From positions 1-64,000 of IMG/VR virus record IMGVR_UViG_3300042547_000361: 64,000 bases of DNA. One strand, 5' to 3'. This DNA is from a virus. A program made the translations under genes and the position numbers. The notes under the pieces were generated by a model that had not been told where the DNA came from, did not search any database, and saw only the letters and a program-made list of their open reading frames with translations. This document shows positions 57,399-63,614 of this stretch, in pieces (the stretch's first letter is position 1; every line of letters begins with the position of its first letter).

Positions 57399-57706
57399 CA
57401 AAACCTCGCTGTGCGTATTGCTCGGGCCAGTCGGCGGGCAAAGTCCTCGACGAAACTCTCGCGGTTGTTCAGGACATGCTCGCCCATCTCGTGCAAGATG
57501 GCGTGCGTCAGCTCGTGCCAGAAGGTCTCCTCCAGCGCCGTCAGCTTGAACGGTATGCCGTGATGCGTGCGCCGTGCAAGCTCGATCTTCTGCGTGTCGT
57601 ATGTCACACGCCCGATCTCACTCTTTCTGCGCATCGACTCCACGATGTCAACGCTGTACCACTTGCTGCCCACCTGTATCTTCTTGGGCAGTACCAGTTG
57701 CTTCAT
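57398..57706 (-). CDS. Small HExxH metallopeptidase-like protein (102 aa)
   Basis: ATG behind AAGGAGAAAGC. The motif HELTHAILHEM (His64, Glu65, His68) is followed by Glu83 and Glu87 in a helix (NRESFVEDFARRL), matching the gluzincin arrangement of small SprT/ImmA-like phage proteins. The N-terminal 50 residues form strands. The target is unknown; such proteins sometimes cleave regulators. About 100 residues is typical. Confidence 0.72.
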   Translation of the reverse strand: MKQLVLPKKIQVGSKWYSVDIVESMRRKSEIGRVTYDTQKIELARRTHHGIPFKLTALEETFWHELTHAILHEMGEHVLNNRESFVEDFARRLARAIRTARF

Positions 57707-57715
57707 GCTTTCTCC

Positions 57716-59686
57716 TTAGTTCTTAGCTAACCCATACCTACGGTGAGCACCACCGTCAGCGGCCAGGGGAATCCCCGGCATGTACTTGGGCACAACGGTC
57801 ATCTGCGCCAAGACCCAAGTCTTAGCGTCTGCAGCCTCCTCGTCGGGCACCACCACAATCTGCTCGTCATGCACTGTGCCTGCCACGAAGTACTTCTTCG
57901 AAGTACGTAGCATGCCGTCGGTCATCACGATCCTTGCCAACGCCTGCGTCACATTGTTTGTGATCTTGCCAGCATAGAGCTTGGTCGCGTCCTCTCCATA
58001 CACCCAGTTCTTTTGCTTGGTCACCTTGTCGGTGACTTGGCGCAGGTTCGGGTATAGAAGAGACATGCCGTTGGGTAGCACGATCTCTTCCTTGCGGAAG
58101 GTCACACATTTATACACGAACTCTTCGCCCCCCGCAAGGGCGGACACCATCAGCCTGCTGCACATATCCCAGAAGGTAACCACGGGGTATGCCGTGGCGC
58201 GGTAGATGTCGATGATCTTCTTGGCTGCCACGCAGTGGATGAGAAGCTGCTCCTCGGTGCAGGTGTGTGGAATGTCCTGCATCTTGATGACGTTGTCATC
58301 CCAGTCCATGAACCGCTGCACGTAGTCCTGCGTGGCCCCGAGCTTCTTGGCAAACGCTTTGTCGTAGCGCACGGGCGGTGCGCCCAGGAACCCCACCAGA
58401 AGCTGCGATGCGAAGCTCGCCCACCCCAGGCCATACCCACACCCCAGCAACGCGCTCTTGGCGCTCTGGCGCAGGTCTGGGTGGCTCTCCTTGGTCATGC
58501 CGGGTATGCCGAACATCTGCGCACCGAACTGTGCATACGCATCCTGGCCCGAACGGAAGATGTCCAGCAGATCGTCGTAGTCCGCCAGCCACGCCAACAC
58601 ACGCGGCTCAATCTGCGAGAGGTCACCCACCACCAACTGATGGCCTTCTGGGGCCATGATGGCTTTGCGCAGGAAGCTGCCGCGCTTTAAGTTCTGCATG
58701 TTGATAGCAGAGCCCTTGGCAGCGGTCCAGCGGCCCGACTTGGCACCGTAGTAGGACAGCGGCACGGGCAGCTTGCCGCGCTGGGAGATGTCCAGAAACC
58801 GCTGCGCACGGGTGCGCTCGGTGGTGGACTTGACCTTAAGCCTTGCTTCGCACAGTGCTGCCACATCCTCGTTGCTGCCGTTGAGCAGCGCTTGGAACAT
58901 AGCGTCGTTCTTGGCCAGGGCCAGCGTTGGTTTGCCGGTGGTCTTGCTCACCTTCGTCGGCGCTTCCACGCCCAGGCTGCGCAGTACCTCGGCAAACTTG
59001 GGGTTCGATGCCAGCTCTGCCTCGTCGATGCCCACACGCTCCAGCAGCTTGGCCCTGTGCGCACCCTCCTCAGACAACGCCTGGATGAGCATCTTCTGGT
59101 CAAGCTCAAGCACCGGGCGGGTGTACATCTTGAGCGTCATGTCGATCAGGCGCAGCTCTGACTTGGGGTAGCCCTCAATGAGACGCTCAAAGATTTGCTC
59201 GCACAGGTATACGTCATGCTTGCAGTAGTCGGCAAGCTCCTTTTCTATCTGTGCGTCGATCTCCTCCAGGCCATCGGTGCTGTGCACCGCCCGGCCCTTC
59301 TCGGGCAGGCCGAAGTCTGCAGCCAGCTTGGCAAGTCTGTTGCCAACCTCCACGCCGCGTAGAGCACGCGCCATTGATAGGGTGTCGAAGATGAACGCGG
59401 GCCGTACCCCGTAGCGCCACTCAAGGATCGACACATCGAACTGTGCGTTATGGGCGAGCACAGCGGTCTTGCTCCAATCGTAGGTCGCCAAGATGCGCGG
59501 CAGCTCGTCGCCCCTGTACCACTGCACGGCAGTCTCGCTGCCGTACTCATGGATGCAAGCGCCAAACGCTTTGAAGCGCTTGTCGCGTATGTACTCCTCG
59601 GTGGTCAGCTTCGACAGTGTGTAGTCCGCCTTGTCCCAGCGGGTTTCAAAATCAATACTGACAATACGTTGGTATGGTGCGCTCAA
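57716..59686 (-). CDS. polA: DNA polymerase, family A, with 3'-5' exonuclease
   Basis: The exonuclease domain has SIDFET (Asp12, Glu14), AHNAQFD (Asp84) and YCKHD (Asp158). The polymerase domain has motif A GDLSQIEPR (Asp355), motif B RQSAKSALLGCGYG (Arg406, Lys410, Leu414, Tyr418) and motif C VHDE (His606, Asp607). No 5'-3' nuclease domain. Leu414 is at the place of E. coli Phe762. Start is TTG 59686, overlapping the previous stop as TTGA and behind AAGGAG. It replicates phage DNA with the primase-helicase. Confidence 0.95.
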   Translation of the reverse strand: MSAPYQRIVSIDFETRWDKADYTLSKLTTEEYIRDKRFKAFGACIHEYGSETAVQWYRGDELPRILATYDWSKTAVLAHNAQFDVSILEWRYGVRPAFIFDTLSMARALRGVEVGNRLAKLAADFGLPEKGRAVHSTDGLEEIDAQIEKELADYCKHDVYLCEQIFERLIEGYPKSELRLIDMTLKMYTRPVLELDQKMLIQALSEEGAHRAKLLERVGIDEAELASNPKFAEVLRSLGVEAPTKVSKTTGKPTLALAKNDAMFQALLNGSNEDVAALCEARLKVKSTTERTRAQRFLDISQRGKLPVPLSYYGAKSGRWTAAKGSAINMQNLKRGSFLRKAIMAPEGHQLVVGDLSQIEPRVLAWLADYDDLLDIFRSGQDAYAQFGAQMFGIPGMTKESHPDLRQSAKSALLGCGYGLGWASFASQLLVGFLGAPPVRYDKAFAKKLGATQDYVQRFMDWDDNVIKMQDIPHTCTEEQLLIHCVAAKKIIDIYRATAYPVVTFWDMCSRLMVSALAGGEEFVYKCVTFRKEEIVLPNGMSLLYPNLRQVTDKVTKQKNWVYGEDATKLYAGKITNNVTQALARIVMTDGMLRTSKKYFVAGTVHDEQIVVVPDEEAADAKTWVLAQMTVVPKYMPGIPLAADGGAHRRYGLAKN

Positions 59687-59976
59687 TTAAACATCTCCTT
59701 TGGTGGTGCGTCTTTTGTGTTTAGGTATCCCAAAAAATCATTGGCCCCTTGCAGCAACTGCGCCGCTACCATGCTGTCGCAGTTGAGCGATACATAGCTG
59801 TCGATGGATGCGTCGCTGCCCAGGACGATCACAGCGCAGTCGCTGGTGTCTTTGTCGTAGCACTTGGTGATGGCGTACAGCAGTGAGCGCAGGTGCATGC
59901 GCTCAAGATCGGACATCTTGGCAACGATGCGCTCGATCTCTTCTTCTATCTGCTTGCCGGTCATGGCAGTGTTCAT
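59683..59976 (-). CDS. Hypothetical protein (97 aa)
   Basis: ATG 59974-59976 behind AAAAGGAGTTGAC. N-terminal charged helix (GKQIEEEIERIVAKMSDLER), then strands (DCAVIVLGSDASIDSYVSLN) and a short tail ending PPKEMFN. Translationally coupled to the polymerase. No family recognised; a polymerase accessory is possible from position alone. Confidence 0.55.
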   Translation of the reverse strand: MNTAMTGKQIEEEIERIVAKMSDLERMHLRSLLYAITKCYDKDTSDCAVIVLGSDASIDSYVSLNCDSMVAAQLLQGANDFLGYLNTKDAPPKEMFN

Positions 59977-60257
59977 GTCAACTCCTTTTGTAGTAGGTCC
60001 ATGTTGGTCTCGTTGATCACAAGGGCGATGCCGCCAGCGGCGCGGATGCGCGCCAGATGCAGCTCTTGTAGTGCGGTGGGTTTGTTGCTGCCTGCCTTGG
60101 CTTCGACGGCGATGAAGCGCCCCTTGTGGCAGATCAGAAAGTCGGGCACCCCTGAGTTGCCGTAGCCTGTACCGATGGGCATGGCGTAGTACGCGCCAGC
60201 GTCATCGAGCAGCTTGCGAATTTTCTTCTTGACTTTTACTTCAGGGGTGCTCGCCAT
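59973..60257 (-). CDS. VRR-NUC domain nuclease (94 aa)
   Basis: The stand-alone VRR-NUC core is complete: SGVPDFLI (Asp39), FIAVEAKAG (Glu52, Lys54) and LQELHLARIRAAGGIALVI with Gln64. The basic N-terminus may bind DNA. In related phages it acts as a structure-specific or Holliday-junction-type nuclease. It sits in the replication unit directly behind a LuxR-type HTH gene. Confidence 0.85.
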   Translation of the reverse strand: MASTPEVKVKKKIRKLLDDAGAYYAMPIGTGYGNSGVPDFLICHKGRFIAVEAKAGSNKPTALQELHLARIRAAGGIALVINETNMDLLQKELT

Positions 60258-60459
60258 GCTGGCTCCTTGTTTGTCTGTCCCAGGCCAGCGCCAGGGTCAG
60301 TCGGTTGGGGTACTTCAGTTTCCTGATTAGCCGACCAAGATACTCCTCCACTGTCCTCTCGGTCAAGCCAGTCTTTCGTGCCACCAGATCAGTCTCCCCC
60401 AGCTCGCACAGGGCATCCAGCAGCTTGGCTTCTGGCGGCGTGACGTTAAGTTTTTTCAC
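60241..60459 (-). CDS. LuxR-type HTH regulator (72 aa)
   Basis: Residues 7-58 (TPPEAKLLDALCELGETDLV, ARKTGLTERTVEEYLGRLIR, LKYPNRLTLALAW) match the LuxR/FixJ C-terminal DNA-binding domain with its VE..L..I..K helix. No sensor domain is present, so it is a bare DNA-binding unit. It may switch early gene expression. Overlaps the next gene by 17 bases. Confidence 0.7.
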   Translation of the reverse strand: MKKLNVTPPEAKLLDALCELGETDLVARKTGLTERTVEEYLGRLIRKLKYPNRLTLALAWDRQTRSQHGEHP

Positions 60460-60640
60460 GTTTCTCCTTCAGCCTGTCTATTGCGTAAGCCATCACTTGC
60501 TCAAACGTCCAGCGGTTGTTCGGCTCAATCTCGTTGACTGCTGTGTAAATCTTCTCCAACAACTGCCACAGTTCATCTCTTTGGGCCATCGCACAAATAG
60601 GGCGCTGGCAGTGGAAGCTGCATGAGTGGATGTCGTTCAT
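60446..60640 (-). CDS. Small hypothetical protein (64 aa)
   Basis: ATG 60638-60640 shares a base with the upstream TAA (TAATG). It begins MNDIHSCSFHCQRPIC, with three Cys and two His that could bind a metal, followed by helical RDELWQLLEKIYTAVNEIEP and a basic end. No family recognised. Confidence 0.55.
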   Translation of the reverse strand: MNDIHSCSFHCQRPICAMAQRDELWQLLEKIYTAVNEIEPNNRWTFEQVMAYAIDRLKEKREKT

Positions 60641-60819
60641 TACCACGCCCCCTCATCAAACTCACTTTCATTTGCCATCGCAAACTCCAGCAGTTGTTTA
60701 ACCGCGCTCGGCGTGATCTTCACCGCCGCCCCCTCGCCGTCTGTGAATTTGATCCAGTCGCCGTAAACCTCAAAGTCTTTTGCGCTGTCAATCTCAGCGC
60801 CATCATCAGTAACAATCAT
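60640..60819 (-). CDS. Small hypothetical protein (59 aa)
   Basis: ATG 60817-60819 behind AAAGGAGAAGAA; TAA at 60640-60642. Starts MIVTDDGAEIDSAKDFEVYG, continues DWIKFTDGEGAAVKITPSAV and ends with a helix and ESEFDEGAW. Acidic with a beta-rich front half. ATGA overlap with the gene upstream. Function unknown. Confidence 0.6.
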   Translation of the reverse strand: MIVTDDGAEIDSAKDFEVYGDWIKFTDGEGAAVKITPSAVKQLLEFAMANESEFDEGAW

Positions 60820-60959
60820 TTCTTCTCCTTTGCTGGGCAGTCTCTGCCCTGGTTGCAGTCATAGTTGCACTCGTCACAGGCGTCAAAGTTTGCCGTCCTG
60901 GCCCACCAGATAGCGCCAGCGAACAGGCCGATGGTGATAAGGATTTCAGAAAGGTTCAT
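60816..60959 (-). CDS. Small Cys-rich membrane protein (47 aa)
   Basis: ATG 60957-60959; TGA 60816-60818. One transmembrane helix (SEILITIGLFAGAIWWA, about 4-20) followed by a soluble tail ACDECNYDCNQGRDCPAKEK with four cysteines. Similar membrane-plus-Cys tails occur in tiny phage proteins. Its job is unknown; metal binding or disulfides are both possible. Confidence 0.65.
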   Translation of the reverse strand: MNLSEILITIGLFAGAIWWARTANFDACDECNYDCNQGRDCPAKEKK

Positions 60960-61180
60960 TTCTCATCCCTCCATGTGCCATCCTTAAAGATGAACCGTGT
61001 AAACAGTAGGTTGCCACCCAGGTCGTAGTGTGCTGCCATGCAAGGCAGTTTGTTGAGCGCAGGTGATCGGGACTGAAGACCCACGCTGCTCTTGTACTCG
61101 TGCGGGAAGTAGTACATGGTTGAGTGGGCTTCCTTGGGTGTGTCTGGTGGTATGGTGAAGTCGTACAGATCGCGTTTCAT
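60956..61180 (-). CDS. Hypothetical protein (74 aa)
   Basis: ATGA overlaps at both ends. It begins MKRDLYDFTIPPDTPKEAHS and contains aromatic-rich TMYYFPHEYKSSVG and a beta-like end (LLFTRFIFKDGTWRDEK). No family recognised. Confidence 0.55.
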   Translation of the reverse strand: MKRDLYDFTIPPDTPKEAHSTMYYFPHEYKSSVGLQSRSPALNKLPCMAAHYDLGGNLLFTRFIFKDGTWRDEK

Positions 61181-61347
61181 GCCTGCCCCTTTGCTCGACG
61201 GGCCTCGATCTTCGCTTCAATTTGTGGTATTTGGCGTCCGTCAATTTCTGTTATCTCCTCACCACACTCAAAGCATCTGTAACAAATTCGCCCGTCAAAC
61301 CAAAAACGGTTATAACGCGCCCAATTGTGGTTGCAATGATCTGTCAT
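61177..61347 (-). CDS. Small zinc-ribbon-like protein (56 aa)
   Basis: ATG 61345-61347; TGA 61177-61179. Cys5, Cys22, Cys25 and Cys28 with several His and aromatic residues (HCNHNWARYNRFWF, ICYRCFECGEEI) suggest one zinc site. A charged helix follows (IEAKIEARRAKG). ATGA overlaps on both sides. Function unknown. Confidence 0.6.
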   Translation of the reverse strand: MTDHCNHNWARYNRFWFDGRICYRCFECGEEITEIDGRQIPQIEAKIEARRAKGQA

Positions 61348-61559
61348 TCTTGCCCCCTTTCCCTGATTGCGTCAGCACACTCCATTGCGTTGCCACCGTT
61401 GAGCCAATGCTCACAGCATATCTTCACGCATTGCTCACGCTCGGCATTGACAGCAGCGCACCAACCCTCCCAGGCCCAGTAAGCCGGGGTGTATATGCGA
61501 TACGGGTTGTCCTTCAACAACTCGTCAGAGTTCCACCAATTGTTAAATTCTTCTTTCAT
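61344..61559 (-). CDS. Tandem small-gene family member 3 (71 aa)
   Basis: Contains NAEREQCVKICCEHWLNGGN and ends AIRERGQE. The same order (ADEREACA.V... AIRARGQE) is seen in the two genes upstream, so the three look like diverged copies. Trp-rich N-terminus (FNNWWNSDELL). ATGA overlap at each junction. Proteins with an EREACA block are common in phages; the function is unknown. Confidence 0.62.
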   Translation of the reverse strand: MKEEFNNWWNSDELLKDNPYRIYTPAYWAWEGWCAAVNAEREQCVKICCEHWLNGGNAMECADAIRERGQE

Positions 61560-61780
61560 TCTTGCCCCCTTGCTCGGATGGCGGCGGCGAGTACTGCACC
61601 CGCATCTGCGTCGGTGTCGCTTTCAAACGCATCGCACACTTTCGCACACGCCTCGCGCTCGTCAGCACGGACAAGGTCGGCAAAGTCTTGTAATCGAATC
61701 ATTGCTTCATCGTTCGTTTCTTTTAAAAAAAACGGGACAACCAAAGCCTCCCGCGCCATTGCAATAATGTCTTCTTTCAT
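61556..61780 (-). CDS. Tandem small-gene family member 2 (74 aa)
   Basis: MAREALVVPFFLKETND then LQDFADLVRADEREACAKVC and a final AAAIRARGQE. The front half matches the next copy upstream (LAREAG..., LERFAALVAADEREACA). The two share length, gene order and ATGA coupling, which indicates duplication. Function unknown. Confidence 0.65.
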   Translation of the reverse strand: MKEDIIAMAREALVVPFFLKETNDEAMIRLQDFADLVRADEREACAKVCDAFESDTDADAGAVLAAAIRARGQE

Positions 61781-62001
61781 TCTTGCCCCCTTGCCCTGAT
61801 TGCTTGTGGCACTCCGGTCACAGCCTGGGTGTAGAACCTAAGCATATCCTCTGCTACCTGGGCACACGCCTCGCGCTCGTCAGCAGCGACAAGAGCGGCA
61901 AAGCGTTCAAGCCGGTGCATGTCTTCGGTTCCGGGCAAGTTGTCCAATGCCACGCTCGGCCACCCCGCCTCCCGCGCCAGCTTCATGGTTTCAATAGTCA
62001 T
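61777..62001 (-). CDS. Tandem small-gene family member 1 (74 aa)
   Basis: Begins MTIETMKLAREAGWPSVALD and has LERFAALVAADEREACAQVA, ending AIRARGQE like its two downstream relatives. Overlaps the upstream gene by 11 bases. This copy has the most typical form of the ADEREACA family. Confidence 0.65.
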   Translation of the reverse strand: MTIETMKLAREAGWPSVALDNLPGTEDMHRLERFAALVAADEREACAQVAEDMLRFYTQAVTGVPQAIRARGQE

Positions 62002-62227
62002 AGCTCACGCCCTCCTTCAAGGCCACCGCATCAGGGTAGTAGTGGTTAAACCTACCCCAGTATTCTTCCCGCTCATCACGGGCCTCGCACCACTGGAATA
62101 GGGAATACCACATAGGTATGTCTTGCCCACATTCAAACATGTAAAGCACATTGCTCATTTGAATCGCCACATCCATTTGAGCGCGATAAAAATCGACCAG
62201 CAGGCCCAGCATTTGTCTGTCAGTCAT
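61991..62227 (-). CDS. Hypothetical protein (78 aa)
   Basis: Helical and aromatic-rich (MTDRQMLGLLVDFYRAQMDV, YSLFQWCEARDEREEYWGRF). DEREEYW recalls the DEREACA of the neighbouring family, so a remote relationship is possible. ATGA overlap with the gene upstream. Confidence 0.58.
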   Translation of the reverse strand: MTDRQMLGLLVDFYRAQMDVAIQMSNVLYMFECGQDIPMWYSLFQWCEARDEREEYWGRFNHYYPDAVALKEGVSYDY

Positions 62228-62418
62228 TGCCCCCTCGCTTTCAGCATGTCATCGGCCATCGCATAAGCTGCGTCTGCAATCTCTGGCATGGGCATCGCCG
62301 CATCCATCAGCCCCTGCATCGCCTTAGCCGCGAAGTAGTCGCGCAGGGTCATGCCTGTTCTGTGCCAGTTGTTTGCCACCAGGGGAAACGCTGGCCCTCC
62401 ACCTGTATCTGTACTCAT
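62224..62418 (-). CDS. Small phage protein, MSTDTGGGPAFP type (64 aa)
   Basis: ATG 62416-62418 follows GGAGGATCGA and overlaps the previous TGA; an in-frame ATG at 62433 is less well placed. The order GGGPAFPL...MTLRDYFAAKAMQGLMDA is a very common short phage protein of unknown function. It ends LKARGQ, similar to the downstream family. Confidence 0.65.
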   Translation of the reverse strand: MSTDTGGGPAFPLVANNWHRTGMTLRDYFAAKAMQGLMDAAMPMPEIADAAYAMADDMLKARGQ

Positions 62419-62615
62419 TCGATCCTCCAGCATCTAAAGGTTTTGTCGGCTACCTGACGCACGGTGAATTTCATCCCGTGTTTCAGGCCAAAGCGCATCG
62501 CTGCCACAGACACCGCCGGGCGTTTAACGTCTGGCGGCACAGCGAAGCTGTCGCCCACCTGCATCCCCGCAAAGGGGAACTTGGCGGGTATGGGGATGTT
62601 CTTTTCTACTTTCAT
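62415..62615 (-). CDS. Small hypothetical protein (66 aa)
   Basis: ATG behind GGGGAGGTGCA, ATGA overlap with the gene before. It contains PFAGMQVGDSFAVPPDVKRP, a GDSF turn typical of a compact beta-rich phage protein family, and ends with KFTVRQVADKTFRCWRIE. Function unknown. Confidence 0.6.
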   Translation of the reverse strand: MKVEKNIPIPAKFPFAGMQVGDSFAVPPDVKRPAVSVAAMRFGLKHGMKFTVRQVADKTFRCWRIE

Positions 62616-63391
62616 TGCACCTCCCCAAAAAGTTTCTTCAGCTCCCTGTACACAGCAACGGCTTGCTTCACATCAAGGTTCTCCAGAATCTCATCCGTTG
62701 ACCAGCCAAGCACAGGCACAAGCGGACGGGCAGGCGCTGGCGCTGGCGCTGGCGCTGGCGCTGGCGTAGGGGCCGGGGTAGTAACGAGGTGCAGCGCGGC
62801 AATGCCTTCGCTCTTGGTGTCTTTCTTCTGCTGCTTGTGCTTGCGCAGGGCCCTTATGGCGACTTGGTTGATTGGGGTGTACTCATCCATGAGCGCGTAG
62901 TACTTGTCGCCCCTAAGTTCGAGCTGGCTGGTTCTGCGCAACTGGCTGACAAGTGAAGTCACGGAGCTGGCCTTATACCCTTCTGCCACCAGTCGCTTAC
63001 AGATTTCCCCTTTGGTCAGGCCGGGGTTGGCGCGTACGAAGTAGAAGGTGGCGCGTGAGACGTTGTTGGTGATGTTCAGTGGGGGGTTCTTCATGGTTTG
63101 TTTCTCCTGGGGTTGTGGTTGTGCTTCTGGTGTGGGCTCGTCGTCTTCCCACGCGTCAATGATCTGGGTCAGCGCGGCTTGTTGGTTTCTTTGGACTGCG
63201 GCTTGCAGCGCTTCTTGCAAAGAGGGCATGGCGTGTATTTCCTTTCTTGATTCAGCCAATCTTTTCTCTGTGTGCATATCCGGCAGTGGGGCACCGTAGA
63301 GAATCTTCTCAACAGTGCTTGTGGTCAGCGGCTTGACGTTGCCTGTGGGGTTGTGGTTTCGATGGGGGTGACGCTTCTTACGATACGACAC
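62612..63391 (-). CDS. Winged-helix-like protein with a possible internal start (259 aa)
   Basis: GTG 63389-63391 follows AAGGAAGGAGCCCTGCC. The front third is basic and low complexity. From residue about 100 there is a winged-helix-like domain (VSRATFYFVRANPGLTKGEI, CKRLVAEGYKASSVTSLVSQ, LRRTSQLELRGDKYYAL). Then follow a Lys-rich stretch, a Pro-Ala repeat (62733-62762) and a C-terminal helix. A second ATG at 63094 has the strong AGGAGAAACAAACC leader, so a 160-residue form may also be made. Likely DNA binding. Confidence 0.6.
   Translation of the reverse strand: MSYRKKRHPHRNHNPTGNVKPLTTSTVEKILYGAPLPDMHTEKRLAESRKEIHAMPSLQEALQAAVQRNQQAALTQIIDAWEDDEPTPEAQPQPQEKQTMKNPPLNITNNVSRATFYFVRANPGLTKGEICKRLVAEGYKASSVTSLVSQLRRTSQLELRGDKYYALMDEYTPINQVAIRALRKHKQQKKDTKSEGIAALHLVTTPAPTPAPAPAPAPAPARPLVPVLGWSTDEILENLDVKQAVAVYRELKKLFGEVQ
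62733..62762 (+). repeat. GGCGCT hexanucleotide repeat, five units
   Basis: Five perfect tandem copies followed by a partial one, translated on the leftward strand as a Pro-Ala linker in the winged-helix-like protein. The repeat is in units of two codons, so slippage would change linker length without shifting the frame. Confidence 0.8.
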
Positions 63392-63551
63392 GGCAGGGCT
63401 CCTTCCTTTCAATGTGCTTGGCCAACAACCACTTGTCGCCCAGGAGGCGCACCGACCTGACCCACTTGCGCTGGTTGGCGCGATTGATATCCTGCGAAAC
63501 GTGAGATACGTTCCACATCTGGCGCACATGGCGCAGCATATTTACTTTCAT
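63378..63551 (-). CDS. Small basic protein (57 aa)
   Basis: ATG 63549-63551 behind AAAAAGGAGAAAGCAAA; TAA at 63378-63380, overlapping the GTG of the next gene by 14 bases. It begins MKVNMLRHVRQMWNVSHVSQ and contains NRANQRKWVRSVRLLGDKWL then LAKHIER. A helix-turn-helix-like basic peptide of a type common in freshwater phages. Likely nucleic-acid binding. Confidence 0.62.
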   Translation of the reverse strand: MKVNMLRHVRQMWNVSHVSQDINRANQRKWVRSVRLLGDKWLLAKHIERKEPCRVVS

Positions 63552-63580
63552 TTTGCTTTCTCCTTTTTACAAATGTTGCC

Positions 63581-63600
63581 TGACAACCCGAAGGTTGTCA
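63581..63600 (-). promoter_or_regulatory. UUCG-capped leader hairpin
   Basis: Read leftward, TGACAACC-TTCG-GGTTGTCA forms a perfect 8 bp stem with the very stable C(UUCG)G tetraloop, 30 bases before the ATG at 63551. It is followed by TTTGTAAAAAGGAGAAAGC. The same downstream leader follows the hairpin at 2009-2035. No U-run, so RNA stability or processing is the likely role. Confidence 0.5.
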
Positions 63601-63611
63601 AGCGTTGGACA
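63595..63611 (-). promoter_or_regulatory. TGTCCAACGCTTGACAA repeat, copy 2
   Basis: An exact 17 bp copy of 54026-54042. Read leftward it contains TTGACA, a perfect -35 box, but no good -10 follows at 17 bases. Both copies lie in the short gap before a gene with the AGGAGAAAGC leader. Confidence 0.4.
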
Positions 63612-63614
63612 CAG

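Noticed and set aside
55237-57563. Rightward frames over helicase and nuclease genes
   Set aside because: Shadows of the motif-bearing leftward genes; no initiation signals.
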